From contig WAPZ01000733.1 of NCBI GenBank assembly GCA_015520535.1, positions 1 to 8,437 on the forward strand: a stretch of 8,437 nucleotides of DNA, written 5' to 3'. The notes under the pieces were generated by a model. That model searched no databases. It was given only the letters and a program-made list of their open reading frames with translations, and was not told the DNA's origin. The position numbers and the translations under genes were made by a program. How positions within the stretch are numbered: position 1 is the stretch's first letter; each line of letters opens with the position of its first letter. Below, piece after piece: positions 6,396 through 8,437 of this stretch. This stretch comes from Candidatus Heimdallarchaeota archaeon (GTDB lineage: Archaea > Asgardarchaeota > Heimdallarchaeia > Hodarchaeales > S146-22).

Positions 6396-7676
6396 CTATT
6401 TTGCCATAGATTCTGACTTATGAAAGTAAATTTGTAAAAGAACCTCATTTTTTTCAGTATTAGAATGATTTTTTGCACGAGTACCACTTATTAACAAAAT
6501 TTCCCCATTTATTATCCCTTGTCCTCCGATAGCTTCTGAAAACTCTATCATTTCTAAGTTGGGGGCTTCAATTCTTGTAATCAACACGTCAGAATCAATC
6601 TGATATCCGCGTTTTTTAAGGCGTACTAAGAGTTCTTGAAACGTGCGTTGTGGTTGTATGCGAACTTTCAAGAGCGGTAAGGAATTTTCACCGCATAATT
6701 GACACTTTGGATTTGGCTTCCTCTCTATTTTGTAAAAAGAGCTATTTAAACCATTATATATGAGATAATCGAGATTAACAACACCTAAGGGTGCACCTTT
6801 TAGATGATGAAGAATTTTTAGTGCTTCATGACTCTGAATTGCGGCAATAATGCTATTAATGGTAATAATAGCCGGTTCATGGTGATCCACTAATTGAATA
6901 ATTTCATCTATTGAAAATGGTGACTCATGCGGGAAATACTGGTCAATGAGCTTGTTGGCATAAGCGGTAACCTGTATGATTTCGTCACGAGTATTGATGT
7001 CCGGAAGGCGATTGTTCTCCTTTTGAAACTTTAAAACTGCTTTTAAGGCACAATGTGAACGTTTTCTTGGCTTACCAACAAGACTACACGCAGCTAGATC
7101 TTCACGTTGCGGATCTCTAAGTGGATCGCATTCAAGGCATGCATTCTTTCCATACCATATCGTATAGACATGTCCATAATAATTTCTCGTACCACCATCC
7201 AAAAGCGGTTTTTGATAGAAAAAACAGCGACGATTTAAATTTATCCGACTTTGTGCCGAATCCAATCCCGAAATTATTAAATCTACCTCTTTATAAATTT
7301 CTGGTGGTATTTCTTCCAAACGCATCTGCAATGGAATATACTTGCCAAAAGGATTGATCTTTCTAAGAAATTTAGCCGCAGCAACAGCCTTTGATTCTCC
7401 CTCTTTAGCCTCAATGAAAAGTATTTGCCGATTAAGATTAGAATATTCAATATAATCCATATCACATAAATATATAGTCCCCACACCTAGCGCAGCTAAA
7501 TTTTTAGCGACTTCTGTTCCTAAACCGCCCACACCAACAATTAAAACCTTACTTTGTTTTATGATACTTTGGCGCAAGCCTGGTAAGCGTAACTGCCTAT
7601 CCAGCCGCTTTTGCTCTTCTGGTGATAAGAGAGGAGAAAAAAAATTAGAAGATTGTTCTTTCCTATGGTGTGTCAT
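6396..7676 (-). CDS. E1 ubiquitin-like activating enzyme (UBA3/ThiF superfamily) with C-terminal ubiquitin-fold-like domain
   Basis: A 426-residue enzyme that adenylates the modifier C-terminus with ATP, then forms a thioester with it. Adenylation domain: the nucleotide loop is GVGGLG (48-53), D72 and D74 precede NLNRQ (80-84), and GLDSAQSR (137-144) supplies the conserved Asp139. Zinc is likely held by C180/C183 (CLEC) and C325/C328 (CQLC). The catalytic cysteine candidate is C197 in CSLVGKPRKRSHC: the C-to-H spacing of 11 matches the CTIxxxPxxxxHC pattern of UBA3, where that Cys is catalytic. Residues about 335-400 (RTFQELLVRLKKRGYQI onward, ending NGEILLIS) resemble the ubiquitin-fold E2-recruiting domain of UBA2/UBA3, absent from bacterial ThiF/MoeB. 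A single-chain E1 implies a homodimer, as no partner subunit lies nearby. The only ribosome site visible is a weak AGGAT 11 nt upstream. It lies between the modifier and E2 genes. Confidence 0.94.
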   Translation of the reverse strand: MTHHRKEQSSNFFSPLLSPEEQKRLDRQLRLPGLRQSIIKQSKVLIVGVGGLGTEVAKNLAALGVGTIYLCDMDYIEYSNLNRQILFIEAKEGESKAVAAAKFLRKINPFGKYIPLQMRLEEIPPEIYKEVDLIISGLDSAQSRINLNRRCFFYQKPLLDGGTRNYYGHVYTIWYGKNACLECDPLRDPQREDLAACSLVGKPRKRSHCALKAVLKFQKENNRLPDINTRDEIIQVTAYANKLIDQYFPHESPFSIDEIIQLVDHHEPAIITINSIIAAIQSHEALKILHHLKGAPLGVVNLDYLIYNGLNSSFYKIERKPNPKCQLCGENSLPLLKVRIQPQRTFQELLVRLKKRGYQIDSDVLITRIEAPNLEMIEFSEAIGGQGIINGEILLISGTRAKNHSNTEKNEVLLQIYFHKSESMAK

Positions 7677-7721
7677 ATGGGCACGGCATCCTTTTCAAAT
7701 TTTGTTTCATTGATTATGTCC

Positions 7722-8096
7722 TTATCCAGCTGTTGAAACGGGAATTAAGAGAATTTCATCGCCATTTTCAACATTATAATTTCCAACGGTGTCATCATCG
7801 TCCATTATCCGACCAGAATGACTTAAGTTGAAATCATCGGGATTTAAACCAAAAATACTGCCAATAGTTTGTTTGACATCATGAACCGGTGTATTTTTTC
7901 CCACGGTAAGCTTTTCTGTTCGCTCTCCTGGGCCGATAGTCGACTTGAAAAAGAGATTAACGCGTTCTCCTGGGCTTCCTGCACGTGGAGTTTTTGATGA
8001 AGCGGGTGTTTTTGATTTTATTGTACTACCTACGGCTGAGGACTCTTCCAAATCTTCAAATTCTTCCAAATCTTCAAAATCATCATTTGACGGCAT
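7722..8096 (-). CDS. Ubiquitin-like modifier ending in a single glycine
   Basis: A 124-residue protein made of an acidic, disordered-looking N-terminal extension (1-42, with FEDLEE twice at 7-18) and a ubiquitin beta-grasp domain (about 45-124). Residues 95-124 align without gaps to ubiquitin 47-76: Gly47, Thr55, Tyr59 and Asn60 are kept, and Gly124 falls exactly on Gly76. The end is STAG then TAA, so Gly75 is Ala and there is no extension to remove. On this alignment Lys48 is Arg96, Lys63 is Asn111, Arg72 is Val120 and Ile44 is Ser92. The last 22 residues also align without gaps to mature UFM1, whose end is Val-Gly (shared T, G, N, G, E, I, P and final G). The gene heads the operon, 45 bp before the E1 gene. 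AGGTGA lies 7 nt before the ATG. It is presumably the modifier activated by the E1, with Gly124 as the acceptor end. Confidence 0.9.
   Translation of the reverse strand: MPSNDDFEDLEEFEDLEESSAVGSTIKSKTPASSKTPRAGSPGERVNLFFKSTIGPGERTEKLTVGKNTPVHDVKQTIGSIFGLNPDDFNLSHSGRIMDDDDTVGNYNVENGDEILLIPVSTAG
8044..8079 (-). repeat. 18-bp tandem repeat in the modifier N-terminus
   Basis: Two adjacent 18-bp copies (8044-8061 and 8062-8079) differ only in their last base on the plus strand. They encode the duplicated FEDLEE of the acidic extension. Recent slippage or duplication in frame is the simplest origin. Confidence 0.8.
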
Positions 8097-8103
8097 TCAT
8101 TTT

Positions 8104-8109
8104 TCACCT
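8104..8109 (-). promoter_or_regulatory. Ribosome binding site of the modifier gene (AGGTGA)
   Basis: A strong archaeal Shine-Dalgarno match, AGGTGA, lies 7 nt before the ATG at 8096. An ATG four bases further upstream is only 3 nt from it and in another frame, so 8096 is the start. Confidence 0.7.
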
Positions 8110-8170
8110 ATCTTTTCTTTTCCCTTTATTTTTATTTAGTTTTTTAATTTCATTTATTCGATATATGCAT

Positions 8171-8211
8171 GATGTACTTGTAGTACATGTTCCAAGTAAA
8201 ACAAGTACATC
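8171..8211. promoter_or_regulatory. Inverted-repeat operator candidate at the operon promoter
   Basis: GATGTACTTG (8171-8180) is perfectly inverted as CAAGTACATC (8202-8211). Between them AGTACAT (8182-8188) pairs with ATGTACT (8172-8178) across 3 nt. Three half-sites of consensus ATGTACT therefore lie 5 to 52 bp downstream of the TATA box, spanning the expected transcription start. This is a typical place for an archaeal repressor. The same bases could form alternative hairpins in the leader RNA. Confidence 0.5.
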
Positions 8212-8227
8212 AAGCTTTATAAAGCTT
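8212..8227 (-). promoter_or_regulatory. Promoter of the conjugation operon, TATA box in a 16-bp palindrome
   Basis: AAGCTTTATAAAGCTT is a perfect 16-bp palindrome centred on TTTATAAA (8216-8223), a near-ideal archaeal TATA box. Leftward transcription would start near 8190-8195, giving a purine-rich leader of about 95 nt before the modifier gene. The bases on the upstream side (minus strand GGGAAGC) are purine-rich, as expected for a TFB-binding element. The palindrome alone does not set direction; the gene order does. Confidence 0.55.
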
Positions 8228-8437
8228 CCCATTTTCCTCAAATCTTGTTAAGCTACGAAATTTCTTGTTTATCACAGTAAAACTATGGAAAGCATTATTA
8301 TAGATAGATTTAGCGTTAATTAAAATCGCAGCATCCTTTAATAATAAAATTTCTATTATAATTGTTATTTTTTTTCCGCTTAGTCCTTATACTGATGGTT
8401 TTTGTATTTTGAATCGTGTATCAGCCACAATTAAAAG
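8228..8437. other. AT-rich region upstream of the operon promoter
   Basis: No gene can be supported here. The stretch is AT-rich, with a run of eight T on the plus strand near 8370-8377 and TATA-like blocks around 8340-8360. A short minus-strand frame is open from the window edge to a stop at 8387-8389 (16 codons). It could be the end of an upstream gene, but it is too short to judge. Confidence 0.4.

Noticed and set aside
8360..8380. Run of eight T on the plus strand as an archaeal terminator.
   Set aside because: There is no plus-strand gene upstream of it within the window for it to end.
8387..8437. Minus-strand open frame from the window edge to a stop (16 codons), possibly the end of an upstream gene.
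   Set aside because: Too short to distinguish from chance and shows no recognisable motif; the stop codon of a real gene here cannot be confirmed from the window.

Overview
The window looks like AT-rich archaeal DNA. The evidence is Shine-Dalgarno (SD) sites of the AGGTGA type 7-8 nt before start codons, archaeal-style TATA boxes, and a compact set of eukaryote-like ubiquitin genes. Few archaea carry such a set. An Asgard archaeon is the best guess and an Aigarchaeota/Caldiarchaeum-type lineage is the alternative; this is inference from gene content, not from a marker gene.

Minus strand, 8437 to 3168: a ubiquitin-like conjugation operon read right to left. A TATA box (8216-8223) with inverted-repeat half-sites across the expected transcription start precedes a ubiquitin-like modifier (8096-7722). 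Then come an E1 activating enzyme (7676-6396), an E2 conjugating enzyme (about 6352-5819), an Rpn11-like JAMM isopeptidase (5739-5047), a multi-spanning membrane protein with a cytosol-type RING-like zinc finger at its C-terminus (5047-3827), and a smaller membrane protein (3743-3168) that resembles the membrane domain of the RING protein. Together they cover activation, conjugation, probable ligation and removal of one modifier, and suggest that ligation takes place at a membrane.

The modifier is unusual. It ends in Ala-Gly with nothing after it, so it needs no maturation. By hand alignment it lacks the counterparts of ubiquitin Lys48, Lys63, Ile44 and Arg72. Its last 22 residues align without gaps to those of mature UFM1. 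The E1 and E2, by contrast, are of the canonical ubiquitin/NEDD8 type.

Plus strand, about 290 to 3127: a large surface protein. It has an N-terminal signal anchor, an eight-repeat FG-GAP/PQQ-like beta-propeller, calcium-binding thrombospondin-3/EF-hand-like repeats, and a C-terminal membrane region made of a 444-bp tandem duplication. It converges on the ubiquitin operon with a 40-bp gap and shows no clear functional link to it.

Bases 1-289 and 8228-8437 hold no gene I can support, only regulatory candidates and simple repeats.
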